Shown: positions 19,215 through 30,201 of the stretch, piece by piece
Position numbering within the stretch: the first letter of the stretch is position 1
How the letters are laid out: the number at the start of each line of letters is the position of its first letter
Assembly (NCBI RefSeq): GCF_963678635.1
Contig: NC_087066.1
Coordinates: 62,114,054 to 62,178,053, forward strand
Origin: Symsagittifera roscoffensis
Lineage: Eukaryota; Xenacoelomorpha; Acoela; Convolutidae
Reading direction: 5' to 3'
Length of the DNA stretch: 64,000 nucleotides
The notes under the pieces: model-generated
The model's database searches: none
Told to the model about the DNA's origin: nothing
Seen by the model: the letters and a program-made list of their open reading frames with translations, nothing else
Translations under genes and position numbers: made by a program

Positions 19215-19566
19215 CAATAACAATAAATAGATTCTATAATTTTTCCCTATTTTTATTACGTTAACCATTACTAGTACTATTACAACTATTTGTCTGAATT
19301 CCAAAACAATACCTCACACTCTAATAAACATATTTTCTTTAATCAGGTGACGTCCATCCAAATCCGTACTCAATGATGAAGTTTAATCTCATCTCAAAAA
19401 AATGAAACCTATAAAATAGTTTTAAAATTTTTCATCTAAATTGCAGAAGCATAGCCAGGAAACGTTCAGACCTGAAATTACTGGTGAAAACGATTGATTA
19501 TAACACGATTTTCAGTTTTTCGGAAAAGCGGCTAAACGACTCAAACGATCAAATATATGGGCACTA
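19215..19566. other. A/T-rich spacer after the gap
   Basis: No feature was recognised apart from possible upstream decay of the endonuclease fragment that becomes readable at about 19567. Confidence 0.35.
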
Positions 19567-20035
19567 GAAAGTGAGAAATTTGTTTCACTTAGATGTGACA
19601 GATCCGTCGAAGCCACCAAGAAAACAAAAGAAGGCGGCATCATGCTTTTTGGTGCCCAAAAATATGATCCAAAAATACGCCAAGACTTAAATGTTGTGCA
19701 AAAAAAATTTTAACTCATAGAAAGAATTTAAAATTGCTTCCAATCAAAATGAAAGAGCCTTTCTTTCAAATATAAATTGCAATCCAAGCAAAGTAAGCAA
19801 AAGTGAATTCATTGTAAAACATGACCAGCCGGTTAAGTATGCGTAGCCAATTGACACTAATATGATACTTCTAGGAAATTATAACTTGAGTTAATTTAGC
19901 ATTGACGATAAGGAATCCCTTGATACAATTTTCACACCTTTTACTCTAATGTCACTAATAAAAACAATTCCTACTCACCTCATTGATTTTTTGAAGACGA
20001 TTGTAATAATTTATACCTAATTCGCTAGATTTCTA
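19567..20035 (+). pseudogene. Degenerate AP-like endonuclease fragment of a LINE
   Basis: A plus-strand reading contains RCDRSVEATKKTKEGGIMLF near 19590 and, in one frame from about 19800, MILLGNYNLS followed by ESLDTIFTPFTLM. This recalls the order of blocks in apurinic-like endonucleases of non-LTR elements: a GGG-hydrophobic block and then a D/N-YN block. At least three stops interrupt it. No RT follows in the same frame. The assignment is by pattern and remains tentative. Confidence 0.45.
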
Positions 20036-20085
20036 CTTTTTTTGTTTGTTCTATTATCACACCACGCAGAACAATTGACACTAAT

Positions 20086-20559
20086 TTGAAGATATGGATG
20101 AGCTGGATGCACATTATGGATTTTTTTGATAAAGAAATCTCTCAAAAGATTTTGAAACTAGAATCTACTGATTTAAAAAGGTTCAGTGCTTACCAGGATA
20201 AATTCGGATCGGATTGGTGGAATTTCATACCGTGTAAAAATCTAATGATGAAAATGACGAATCAGCAGCTTAGAATTGCAATTGGACTACAACTAAATTT
20301 TAAATTGTGAAAAAGATAGATGCGTTTGAGGAAAAGATGGAACCGAATATGGATGGTATGGCCTGTCTTCTCTCAAAAAGGCAGGGAGATTCTTTATGCA
20401 TTCAATAATGGATGCCTTTATAATGCAAAGTCTCGCCTCCACTCGAAATCCTTTTGTTTAAGAGCCACGACACCCCCACAGGTCATATCAGAAGCGACCA
20501 GACGGTTTGACGATCGTGTCCTGGGCTGCTGGGTAGGCAGCTCCTGTGGGATATATTAG
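20086..20559 (+). pseudogene. Possible C-terminal fragment of a retroelement protein
   Basis: Two short frames (20086-20310 and 20320-20559) lie end to end with a frame change. The segment SDWWNFIPCKNLMMKMTNQQ followed by LRIAIGLQL resembles a W-x-IP...R-x-A-x-GLxL motif seen near the C-terminus of some animal retroelement polyproteins. The match is weak and the downstream sequence is unreadable. It may be the tail of the same relic as the endonuclease fragment just upstream. Confidence 0.3.
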
Positions 20560-21005
20560 ATCTTGACTCCTAGCTTCTAATAGAATAAGCGGAGCCTCGG
20601 TTTGTAACCCCGTAACTGCCTCAGGCGAGGCGGAAGACCAAAAATCTGACAAATATAGATATTTAATTAATGATGGATCTGTTTTTCAACCAATTCATTT
20701 TGAAGTTCAGGGTGCCGCTGGCCCAAGCACTAAAATTTTTCTGAAGAAGCTTTGTAAGAACTTGTGCACGTGTACCGAGGAACGCAGGGCAGGTAGTTTT
20801 CTTAAGCAGAGAATCTCCCTGGTAATATAGTTTGCTAATGCCGCTTGCGTACTCGGCACAATAAATGACAAAACAACTTGCGACGAAATTTTTCCATTTG
20901 TAACAAAATATACATCAATATATATTTTCTCGTGTCGAGTTGCGTGTTCTTATTGAAATAACGTAACCCGTATCGAGTTTAATTTTAAACACATCAACAG
21001 TTATG
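20560..21005. other. Unassigned spacer
   Basis: It includes a locally G/C-rich stretch near 20590-20640 with inverted GCCTC/GAGGC words. No gene is recognised. Confidence 0.35.
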
Positions 21006-21159
21006 TAGTAGTAGTAGTAGAACAGGATTTCGGGTTGTTATCCCATGGGTTTGCACCCAAAATGTAATTTTAGTGTTAATGAGTTCTGAGTTTTCCATTT
21101 GGGTTACAGTTCCCACATGGACACATTATTCGCCATGTGTAGCTGTCCGTTTGTGAGTA

Positions 21160-22779
21160 TCATTCGAAGAATTTCCAATAAATTTTCGCTATGTCAGATT
21201 TCTGGAAGTAAGTTAACTGTTTTGAGGTATGTCGAATTATGACATTGAAAAGTGCTGGGCATCTAATGAAGAAGTCTGAGTTGGTTTTCTTAAGGCGAGT
21301 TTTTGGTATTTGATATTCGTTTCTTTCATTTTGTCTCGTTGAGCTTTTGGTGTTTTCGGCATATTGGTTAATGTCAATTTCGTAGTTATTGCGAACTAAA
21401 GAAATGAACAGAAGGAGGTCGTGCATTTCAATGTACAGAGACAGCGGTAGCATTCCTAATTTTTGTAGTTTACACTTATATGGGATATGTGAGTTAAGCA
21501 TCCATTTGGTCGCCGTTCGCTGAACCTTTTCAATTGCTCGGAGGTTTGATTTCGACTAGTGCGTTACTGACGCGCCATAAACTACAATTGGGACTACATA
21601 TCCCGTGTAGGCATTTAGCTTAGAAGTTAAAGGACAGTTTTTAGAGAGGTTACGCTTTAGTGAGTAAAAAGCCGATAGCGACTTCTGACAACCTTTAGAC
21701 GCATTTACATTCCATGAGAGAGTGGGTGTTACTAAAATTCCTAGATCCTTTTGTTCAGTTTGGATTTTTTGGATATTTCCATTAATTTCACCTTCAAGCT
21801 CGTTTTTGAAATGAACGAGAGTACATTCTACGGTATTTAGACGCATTTGGTTTTTACTACACCAATTTTCAATTGTCGTAGTGGCATAGTTCATTTCTGT
21901 TTGAGTTGTTGCTATAACCTTAAAGTCATCAGCATATCCAAAAGAGTCAACTAGATTCAAGTTATCTGGTAAGTCGTTTATATATAGTATGAAAAGTAAT
22001 GGTCCCAATAGATAACCTTGAGGAACACCACTTGTTACGTAACATATCTTATACTTTGCTTTGTTTTTTCGCACATAATGTTTTCGAAGAAATAAGTAAG
22101 AGGCTATTAGTTGAATTGCTTTTCCTCCAAAACCATAACACTTCAATTTATGCATTAAAAATTGTTGCGGAACGCAGTCAAAATTTTTTTCAAAATATAG
22201 ATAGAGCGCTGTTATATTTTTGGTCGTTTGGTCATCATAATTTAGGTATACTTGATGTAAGTAAGCAAGGAGTTGGGTAATTGCTGAATTTTTTTTACCA
22301 AAACCATATTGAGAGTTATGAAGATGATGTCGCACTCTTTCATAAATGTAGTCAAATAAAACCTTTTCGAAATTTTTTGAAATGCAGCATAGTAAACTTA
22401 TCGGTCTCTATCTTTTAATATCGCATTTGTTCCTATCTTTGAAGATTGGGACAACTTCGCCTAATTTCCACGTTTCTGGGAAAATACCTTGTTTCAAAAA
22501 AATTTGAAAAATTAGGAGGACTGATTTTGATACTGTTTTCGCTAGGTTTGTGTAGACAAGATTTCCCGAATTATCTGAACCTGTTGCTTTATTGATGTCT
22601 AGTTCGAGCAATAATTTCCCAATGCAGTCTTTATTCATCTCGATGTGGTTGTATTTTGCTTTTTCAAAGATATTTAATGCGGTTATTTGTTCCGCTTTCG
22701 TAAATACACTACAGAAGAATTGATTAAAAACATCGCATTTTTCTTTGTCTGTCTCCAGAACTTTGCCGTCAAGTTTCAT
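21160..22779 (-). pseudogene. LINE 1 reverse transcriptase
   Basis: One frame, with in-frame TAG codons at 22408-22410 and 21556-21558, contains the non-LTR RT motifs in order: INKATGSDN, LGEVVPIFKDR, RPISLLCCISKNFEKVL, SQYGFGKKNS, YFEKNFDCVP (catalytic Asp), GVPQGYLLGPLLFILYINDL, FGYADDFKV (catalytic YADD), and the thumb phrase KDLGILVTP. The C-terminal part continues past the second TAG to KWMLNS and LPLSLYIEMHDLL. An otherwise intact palm interrupted by TAG codons points to recent nonsense mutation. It nicks and reverse transcribes its own RNA at the target in the family; this copy is defective. It is separated from the endonuclease by a one-base frameshift near 22785. Confidence 0.8.
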
Positions 22780-22792
22780 TATCGAAGGTAGT

Positions 22793-24110
22793 CTATGTAG
22801 GTGCTCTTCTTATGCTTCGCAAACACTTCTGAATTGTACTAAACTTTCTTGGTGCAAAAATCTCTAATTCGTAATTTTTCAGATCTTTATCAGCAAAAAT
22901 TTTTATTTTTTCTTCTAAGTTTGTAGTTTTAGATAGAATTTCTGGTTTCGGACAGGATTGCTGTTTCCGAAGTAAAGTTTCTTTGAGCTTAATAAGGTCG
23001 GGAGGTTGGGGGTGTGATCCAAGGGGGAGTGTGGCTCTATGTTTTGTTACTCTAGGTATATTTTCTTTTAGAATTCTCCAGAGCCAGGTGTACCCTTGAT
23101 CAAGTAAAAAATCGCAGTTACTAAAGCAAAACGGTGTGAAGGGATTATTGATTATTGTAGTGTTGATTGCACTCCAACCTGCTCTTTTGAATGCATATTT
23201 TACTTTGTCATCACTTCTTGTTTCAATTAGCCTTTGGTTCAGATTGATTTCTGTTGTGAAGGCATTGTGATCACTGAGGTTCTTATTTTCTGTTGAATAC
23301 ATTTTATTAACATTTTCATCAATGAATGAGTTAATGATTAGGTAGGGGTTGTTGACTAGGAAAACATCTAAGCTTTTTGCTTTTTCAGATGCCAATATTT
23401 GTTCAAAGTTGTGATCAATTCAAGTTTCAAGGATTAGTTCTTCCACGGAATCATCTGATGCCATTGCTTTCCAGTCAGTTTTCAAAAATTTTATATCTCC
23501 AGTTAACATTATTTTTTTCACAATTCAAGTTTTTTGCAGTTGCATTAATTTTGATTAGAAAATTAACTATAGAAAAGGCTGTTGGTCTATGTGGGCTATC
23601 TTTTGGTGGGCAATAAACACAGTAAATGAGAGAGGACATATTTTCGAAATCAATTAGTCTCAATGTAACTTGTTCAATATTTGAGTTTACCGGTACATGT
23701 TGATGTTTAGAGTTGTTTTTGATGGCAATTAACACACCGCCATGTTTCTTCTGGTAATTTTTGGTTGGTCGATCACATCTGTATATTTCGAAATCGGGTA
23801 TGAAAAGAGGTTCGGATCTTACTTCATCAGTCAGCTATGTTTCAGTTAGGCAAAAAATATCATGTTTATTTGAAAGACAGATTGCATTTGCTAAAGAAGT
23901 TCTCCGTGACATTTCTATTGAACTTTTTACATTAAAGGTGAGTATTGTTGATACCAGTTTTTGTTTTTGGGTTAGTCGAGCTGAATCGTCATCGGGTTTT
24001 ACCTCTACCCAGCCGTTTTCAGTTTTTCTAATTAATTTCAGATTACTTAGTCGCAATTGTGTGCTTTCGAATTTTCCGGATTGAATGAGATCACGTCTTG
24101 TTTTAAGCAT
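22793..24110 (-). pseudogene. LINE 1 apurinic/apyrimidinic-like endonuclease
   Basis: Three minus-strand frames together read as an AP-like endonuclease. ILTFNVKS and DIFCLTET lie at the N-terminus (23835-24110), VYCPPKDS lies in the middle (23475-23735), and LSDHNAFTTEI, with the SDH catalytic block, lies in the last segment (22793-23395). A basic and helical linker follows toward the RT. At least two frame changes break it. In CR1/jockey-type elements this domain cleaves the genomic target to prime reverse transcription. Confidence 0.7.
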
Positions 24111-24285
24111 GTTGTTTTCGATTTCCTGTTCATCAGGTGTTAGCTCTTTGCGTATGATTACTTAGCCCATGGCGCAGAGACTCTTAGAACTAACGGATGA
24201 TTTTAGTTCATCCTTGTGTTCTTCCTTGTGTTCATCCTTGTGTTCTTTGATGCCTTCTTCGATTGTTTGTATTTTTTGTGTGCTT

Positions 24286-24528
24286 TCATTCGTATGTTAG
24301 TATTAATAATTGCATCCTTCTGGTTATTTCCCACACAATGTTACATAACAGAAGAACGATCTTGTTCAGTTGTTTCAACACGTTTATGGCATTTTCTTCC
24401 AAGTCTGTACAGTTTGTAGTCATGTGCATACTTTCGCCACATGACACAAAGTTATATAATGCGTCTCTTTTGTTTATGGGTTTTGAGCATGTTTTGCATC
24501 TTTTGTTATTTTCCATTTTAGAACTCAT
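24286..24528 (-). pseudogene. PHD-like zinc finger, start of LINE 1 ORF2
   Basis: The 80-codon frame begins with CKTCSKPINKR and continues SCGESMHMTTNC, giving the CX2C...C...HX4C core of a PHD/treble-clef finger. It sits between the ORF1 esterase and the endonuclease, the place where PHD-like fingers occur in several animal LINEs. The C-terminal half looks out of frame. It may form the N-terminus of ORF2 or the end of ORF1. Confidence 0.45.
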
Positions 24529-24635
24529 TTATTTGGGGCTGTTTGAATGGGTTTTTTTTGGGGATATGTATTGTTGTGATTTACTATCGGGCTACCAGCT
24601 GGTAGCGGTATTTAGATGAGAAATCACCTCTCGCC

Positions 24636-24745
24636 GTGGAACCCGTTAGGAGTTCCGAGAGCTTGAGATGACTTAAAGATAGAAAAATTAGCAAGTCTAT
24701 AACAGTGGAACCCGTATTGGGGTTCCGAGAGCTATAAACTTACTT
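24636..24745. repeat. Two tandem hairpin-forming units in LINE 1 intergenic region
   Basis: GTGGAACCCGTTAGGAGTTCCGAGAGCT begins at 24636 and a near copy, with GTATTGGGGTTCC, begins at 24705. The second can fold into a perfect 7-bp stem GGAACCC/GGGTTCC with a six-base loop. The first has a shorter GGAAC/GTTCC stem. They lie just downstream (minus orientation) of the ORF1 stop. Confidence 0.5.
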
Positions 24746-25352
24746 AGAGAGGCTTGTAGGTTCCGCAATTGCACCACTGACTGCAGTGAAATACTTCTGG
24801 GTGCTTGTCTCGGGATGTTTCCAAAGACCACTTTGATCGCAGAACGTTGTTTTTCAGGATTGTTTGAAGACCTCTCAGGGATTCTTGGGTCATGTGAACG
24901 TCGTCGTTTGCGATATCGGCTTCACAGTATATTTTCTGTTTAATACTTCTATAGACCCAAGTATCTCCTATGGCCTCGCGCTGAATAACTTTGTTTACCT
25001 CGAGATGGCAATCTGTTATGTCGTTGGTCAATTTATCAACTCGTGGAGGGATGCCTAACACGTATAACCTTTCGCACAGATGGGATAGTTGCTTAGCAAG
25101 TTTTGCTAACTCTTTTCCAATGTCTTCAGGATTGCGTGCAGAGGGTTGGGTACCGTTGAAAGTGTCGTTTCCGCCAATAAATAAACAGATTATTTCGTAC
25201 TGATCTTTCGCTGGTAAATGATTCTGTACGTGAAAGATCCTACCACCAGGAATTGACAGAATGTTGAAGTTCGGGAACACTAGTCTCCTCGCCTGTGAGT
25301 CAGCAATCAAAAAGTGTTTCGTCTTTGATGTTTTGAAGATGTGGGCTTTCAT
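24744..25352 (-). CDS. SGNH/GDSL-type esterase, ORF1 of LINE 1
   Basis: The uninterrupted 202-codon frame has the SGNH blocks in order. Block I is HFLIADSQARRL, in which the usual GDS is ADS with the Ser retained. Block II glycine is in SIPGGRIFHV, block III is LFIGGNDTF (Gly-Asn-Asp), and block V is DDVHMTQESLRGL with the catalytic Asp and His three residues apart. The length of about 200 residues is normal for a single SGNH domain. ORF1 esterases in CR1-type LINEs are thought to act on lipids or membranes during RNP handling, but that role is unproven. ATG 25352 gives the complete domain with a short basic N-terminus. This is the only intact frame in this LINE. Confidence 0.8.
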   Translation of the reverse strand: MKAHIFKTSKTKHFLIADSQARRLVFPNFNILSIPGGRIFHVQNHLPAKDQYEIICLFIGGNDTFNGTQPSARNPEDIGKELAKLAKQLSHLCERLYVLGIPPRVDKLTNDITDCHLEVNKVIQREAIGDTWVYRSIKQKIYCEADIANDDVHMTQESLRGLQTILKNNVLRSKWSLETSRDKHPEVFHCSQWCNCGTYKPL

Positions 25353-25682
25353 AACATACAGGGTCTTGTGTCTCTAAAAATCTCCCATTGGAGATACTCC
25401 ACACAAGATCGATGCCATTTAACATGAAACTATTTAATAAGTTTAATAAGTTTATCATCTCCTTTTTATCATGATCTAGTCTAAAAAATTCCGAGGGTTT
25501 TGACTGGGTAATGTGATGAAGGGACTCCTGACTGTAATCTCGGTTACTATGATACTTTCGACCTTCTGATTAACCTTGTAAAAAAATTGTTTGTATTGTT
25601 TTTTTACGAATGTAATCTGAATATTCTGTGCTACTTGCACAGCAACCGGCTAATCTTGTTTTTAATTGAAATGATTTAATTT
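25353..25682. other. Region between two LINEs
   Basis: Probably the 5' noncoding part of LINE 1 plus flanking DNA. It contains a hairpin motif CTGTGC-TACTT-GCACAG at 25630-25646 that also occurs at 18621. No coding sequence is seen. Confidence 0.4.
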
Positions 25683-26460
25683 CAAATCTTGTTATAATTT
25701 ACAACAACAACAACAACAACAAAACTTAAATTAAAATGGATAATCATCCAAACCATAATTCAGCACATAATAGGCCGTTTGGTAATATGTTCAGTTCTCC
25801 TTGTAGTCTAGTTTTAGCAGCACAAGGCATTCTCTCTCTAAGGTTGGTTGTAGCATATGCGGATCTTTGTGGAATGTATCTGTAAAGTTGGTGTCTTATG
25901 CCCATTTTAGTAATTTTGTTGAAAAGCGTAACGTCTGCTTCTTTTATGATTTCACTCACAGGATCGTAGTTTCTGATAATACCCATTCTAACAACACTTT
26001 TCTGTAACCGATCGATATTCTCTAAATCACTCTTTGCCGCACCTCCCCAGACAGGCGAGGCATATGAGATTACCGACTTGACCAGAGCTCCATATAGGTG
26101 TTCTATTTCATTTTGCGAATAGTTAATCTTTTCAGTCTGAGTAGTAGGAACATTCTTGATGAGATGTTACTACATATTGTTGAAATGTGTGCCTTAAAAG
26201 TTAACTTGTCGTCAAATGTGACCCCAAGTACCTTAACAGTAATAACTCGGGTTATACCAGGGACTTCTTGCGGAGCTGGGTCATTGGTGAACTGTAAACG
26301 CAACTCATTAGTTTTTCTCTTGTTCAGCGAAAGATTCTTACTTGTGAATTGCTCTTCTAATTGATTAATTATTCTGATAGCGTTATCGCCTCTTTGAGTT
26401 GTACCGCCGACTAGCCTAATTTTTGTGATAAACTTATTAAATAGATTTCTTTGTTCAAAT
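25683..26460 (-). mobile_element. 5'-truncated LINE fragment, C-terminus of RT (LINE 4)
   Basis: Minus-strand frames at 26303-26103 and 25986-25744 read as the thumb and C-terminal region of a jockey/CR1-like RT: KVLGVTFDDKLTFKAHI, then after a frame change IGIRHQLYRYIP-type sequence (MGIRHQLYRYIPQRSAYATT). A (TTG)n tail, seen as ACAACAACAACAACAACA at 25703-25720, marks the 3' end. Upstream RT motifs are absent, as expected for 5' truncation during target-primed reverse transcription. Confidence 0.6.
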
Positions 26461-26863
26461 TTACCGCTTGTGTGTTTTCATATCATATGCGAGCTGGGCT
26501 TTCCTCTTCTGGTTATCTTACCAAATCTCGCCGTCCCAGCCGTAGGCGAGTGAAGTTTCCCTGGCGTAACTAGACGCAAGAAGGAGTGAGCTGGTGAATC
26601 GACCTCCAAATCGACGTCAGGTTGTACCACTCCTTTCTGTTTTTTTCTTTTTTTTTCATCGCCTTTGCCTCAGTAATTTTAAACCCTAAGTGAAAGTATT
26701 CATAAATCACCCCAAAGAGCTTCCTTTCTCGCCCCAGTTGTCTGTGTTTCAGGTTGACGCCGCGATTCCATGAAAGACGCATCCCTGAGATCTCACAGAA
26801 ACTAGTTATCGGGACTTCAAGGACCAAATATATCAAACCAGCTCTAGTAAAATCAACAATTCA
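26461..26863. other. Unassigned stretch between LINEs
   Basis: It contains a T-rich run near 26640 and a few G/C-rich words near 26520-26600. A minus-strand open frame of 88 codons here has no recognisable features. Nothing further is supported. Confidence 0.35.
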
Positions 26864-27293
26864 CTCCTACCGCGGCGCAACGCTTCACGATCTTTTTTAA
26901 ACAGTTTTACAATACAGACCAAAGCGCCTAAATACAGTAACAATAGTTGCTGGATACAATGACAACAGGCTGCATCCACAAGAATTAGAACAGCAGTGGA
27001 AAAACTTGATTAACCTCGTCACTAACAAGTTTCAGCCCAAGACACTGATCATCCCCAAAACAATTCAGAATTGTAATAATTCCGAAGTAAACCGCAAAGT
27101 TTATATTCATAATCATGTGCTGTTTAACTTGACAAATAGATTTGCACACCCCCATACACTTATTGTTTCGCCTAACCTCAACCTAAATCTAACCTTTCAA
27201 ATGTTCTGCCGTGATGGCATCCATTTCTCGTTCTACGGTAATGATTTCTTTACAAATTTTCTTGCCAATTTAATCTATAAATTCTCTCGCTAA
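26864..27293 (+). pseudogene. SGNH esterase domain, ORF1 of LINE 2 (partial)
   Basis: In one frame, interrupted by TAA at 26897-26899, the order is SYRGATLHDLF (block II Gly), TVTIVAGYNDNRL (block III with Asn-Asp), PKTLIIPK, and CRDGIHFSFYGNDFF (block V Asp-x-x-His). Block I with the Ser nucleophile lies beyond the truncated 5' end. A TAA at 27291 separates it from the PHD-bearing ORF2 by 24 bp, which suggests reinitiation or a bicistronic arrangement. It is clearly a different sequence from the LINE 1 esterase. Confidence 0.65.
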
Positions 27294-29893
27294 CTTGACA
27301 CCGCCGTCCTTCCTGAAATGGCTACTCAAACACACTGCCTTATTTGTAAAAGCAGCCTGCGAGGCGGAGGTGTTTGGTGCTTCACATGCCCAGGCTACAT
27401 GCATGTAAAATGCAGCGGCCTAGCCCGCAGCAGTGATCACTATGACTATTTCAGTTGTCATCGCTGCACTTCCCAATTTCATTCAGCTAACGTAAAGCAT
27501 AAATGCAATCCCCCAACCCTAGCTACAACCACGCTCCCCCAAATGCACCCTCACCCTTCCACTGCCCCACACTCACAAAACTCAGGAGAGTCTTCCACTA
27601 TAGAACCCAGAACAATACAAGACCCATGGTCAAACCCCTGTCCAGAACTCATAGAAACCACCAGGAAAATATACACCGAAGTGATCCACTGGAAACCGGC
27701 CTTTATGATCTTGTCAAAAAATAAAGTTGGTTATAACTTTATTGAAACCCTGAATAGAACTTTGAACAGCCTAACAGAAAACAACAAAAATACCTTCGCA
27801 ATGCACGCAGCAATGATTTTTCCACACTTATTACTGTGCAAAACAAAGTCCGAAATTGATGGATTTTTATCCAAAACAATAGCAAGGCGACTTAAGCAAT
27901 GGCAAGACGGAGACCTGGATGGACTATATAACGAAGGAAAGGCGCTGCAAATGCGCTTGTTGAAAGGAAGTAGAAGAAAAACGGAAACTGAAGCACAACA
28001 GTTCAACAAACTAATGAATACTGGAAAAATATCAAGCGCAATTGCAAAACTAACAGACACATCTAAAGGCGTTCTTTCGCTCGACGAGATTGTCAAAGAT
28101 AAGACAGTTGAACAGACTCTCATAGAGAAACACCCACCATCTGATGAGAACTAAATTACACCAGTCTCAAACGAAACAATTCCTTTCCATCCATCGATAT
28201 TTGATCAAATAAACGGTCAACATATCAAGAAGGCAGCCATGAAAACGCACGGATCGCATGGACCATCTGGCCTCGATGCGAATGAATGGAGACGTATTCT
28301 AACACACTTCGGGCAACAATCAGTTGAAATTTCAAAAGCAATTGCTAAAATTGCCAAAAAATTGGCCACAGAAGAACTAAATCCAGAACTAATGGAACCA
28401 TATAACGCATGCATATTAATACCCTTAGATAAGAATCCAGGGGTAAGACCCATAGGCATAGGAGAAGTTATGCGTAGGATAATAGGGCGAACAATAAATA
28501 AATGCCTAAAAAACGAACTCATGCCGCTCGGTTCAAACTACCAACTCTGCCTAGGACAAAAATGTGGCATTGAATATGCGATCCACACGCTAAGAGATCA
28601 ATACAGCAAAACTTCCGCCGATGCTGTCTTACTGATAGATGCCGAAAACGCTTTCAACTCGCTGAACCGAAAGCTGGCATGAAAAATCATCGAAAATACC
28701 TGCCCTTCCCTTTTAACAGCAATTAAAAACTCCTACTCCAATCCATCCAAACTATTCGTTAACAAAAAAACAAACTACTCTCAAGAAGGGACAACCCAGG
28801 GGGATCCACTAGCAATGGCCATGTACGGTCTAGCCATAATACCCCTCATAAAACTTTTATCAGTAGACGATGTAACCCAGAAATGGTACGCAGACGACGG
28901 AAACGCAGTCGGTAAATTAAGCAATCTACGAACCGTCCTCGATAAAATTGTATCACTGGGTAAGTTTTTCGGCTACCACATGAAAGCATCCAGATGCCAA
29001 CTCATTGTCAAAGATGAAAAACTTGGTGAAGCTCAGAACGCAAATACAGGAATCACTATAAATGCAGGAGCCCGAGTGCTTGGTTCAGTTTTAGGAACAG
29101 AATCTGAATCTAAAAAGTTCTTCGAATTTCAACAGAATGAGCAAATCAAAATTTTGAAAAACTAACGAAAATTGCTAAAACCTCCCCTCAAAACGTTTAT
29201 GCCTGCTATACTAAAGGAGTTCAAGAAAAGCTTTCATTTCTTGCCAGGACAACGCCTAACACTATGGAAAACTTAGAAATATGTGAAAATATTATCAAAG
29301 AACAATTATTACCTAACCTAGTCGGTAAAGACACTTTAAACCCCAAGATCCGTGAGATATCTTCCTTACCCCTTAAAATGGGCGGACTTAACATCAAGCT
29401 GCCATCCGATCATGAAAGCTACCTAGAATGGTCTAAGGAAACATCACTGGTACTGGAATCTCAAGATCCTATTACAGCAGTAATACAGCAAGAAAAAATA
29501 TGTACGAAAATCAAAAAATTGAAAACTGATAGAACAAATCGGAAAAAAAACGAACCTCATTAACTCCTTAAATGAAACAGATAAATACGCAATCGACCTG
29601 GCCTCTGAGCAGATACAACTTCAACCTGAATAAATCAGAGTTCAGAGATGGTATTTACTTAAGATACGGATGGGAATCAACCAAAACCCCACTCACATGT
29701 GCATGTGGTGCTGATTTTAACTTGACACATGCACTTCACTGTGCAAAGGGTGGTTGCACACACATAAGACACAATGAAATCAGAGACACATTCGCCAACC
29801 TCATGAACGAGGTTTGCCATGACGTCGAGATTGAGCCGAAACTTCAGCCGTTGCAAGGCGAAAGCTTTGTCAACAATTCAACTACAACTGAAG
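26864..29893 (+). mobile_element. RLE-type LINE, 5' and RT portion (LINE 2)
   Basis: This plus-strand non-LTR element has an SGNH domain (partial), a PHD finger, an RT and the zinc-binding part of a restriction-like endonuclease. It is cut at 29893 by a solo LTR. Its 3' part resumes at 50786, about 20.9 kb away, with reading-frame continuity across the join after removal of a three-base duplication (AAG). The 5' end is missing because block I of the SGNH domain is absent. Two in-frame stops and at least two frameshifts show that it is dead. Confidence 0.75.
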
Positions 29894-29898
29894 TGTGA
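27318..29898 (+). pseudogene. LINE 2 ORF2: PHD finger, reverse transcriptase, CCHC of RLE domain
   Basis: The ORF starts with a complete C4HC3 PHD finger (CLICKSSL, CFTC, MHVKC, SCHRC). The RT follows: HGPSGLDANEWRRIL, ILIPLDKNPGVRPIG, VLLIDAENAFNSLN (catalytic Asp), EGTTQGDPLAMAMYG and KWYADDGNAVG (YADD). In-frame TAA at 28152 and TGA at 28680 interrupt it, and frame changes occur near 29150 and 29560. Near the end CACGADFNLTHALHC gives the CXCX7HX4C pattern, followed by the RHN motif in THIRHNEIRD, which is typical of LINEs with a C-terminal restriction-like endonuclease. The catalytic remainder lies at 50788-51195. The family level (R2-like or related) is inferred from this architecture. 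Confidence 0.75.
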
Positions 29899-30201
29899 CA
29901 TTCGACCAGAATGGACAAAATGCAATCTCTGCAGTCTCGGAGTTTTTAGCCGCGAACCTTCCGAATTGGCGATTTAGAAGGAATAAGAACGTTATTCGAA
30001 CGATTGGACAAATCATGAAAGCTGAAGGATTCGGAAATTCCTAAATTTTAAATTTTCGAAGTGATGACGTAACAGTTCTCAGAAACGTCAAAAACGGCCA
30101 TTTTGGCAGAAAAACTGAAAAGCAACACAACAACGATAGTTGCGACGACGACAACAACAAGAAAATTGAGAGTCGGAATCAGAGAAAAGCAGAAGTAGCA
30201 G
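29894..30201 (+). repeat. Solo LTR, left part (split by element A)
   Basis: It begins TGTGACATTCGACC immediately after AAG (29891-29893). It is homologous to the start of the element 1 LTR (TGTGCCATTCTGCC; shared AAAAACGGCCATTTTG block). The right part is at 50168-50785, giving a total of about 926 bp, close to the 886 bp of the element 1 LTR. No internal element sequence accompanies it, so it is a recombined solo LTR. Confidence 0.75.

Larger units (their letters stand above)
21006..25655 (-). mobile_element. CR1/jockey-like LINE with ORF1 esterase (LINE 1)
   Basis: In minus orientation the order is an ORF1 with an SGNH esterase domain (25352-24744), an intergenic part with two hairpins, a PHD-like zinc finger (24528-24286), an AP endonuclease (about 24110-22793), and a reverse transcriptase (22779-21160). 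It ends in a (CTA)n-type tail at 21006-21020, seen on the plus strand as GTAGTAGTAGTAG. A 5' boundary near 25655 is assumed from a hairpin motif there; the true start is uncertain. ORF2 is broken by at least two TAG codons and one frameshift, whereas ORF1 is open. The layout matches CR1-type elements, in which ORF1 esterases are known. Confidence 0.75.

Noticed and set aside
18918-19304. Open frames across the N gap
   Set aside because: The codons are unknown bases; the frames are artefacts.
29264-29563. Independent gene on the plus strand
   Set aside because: It is the frameshifted continuation of the LINE 2 reverse transcriptase.
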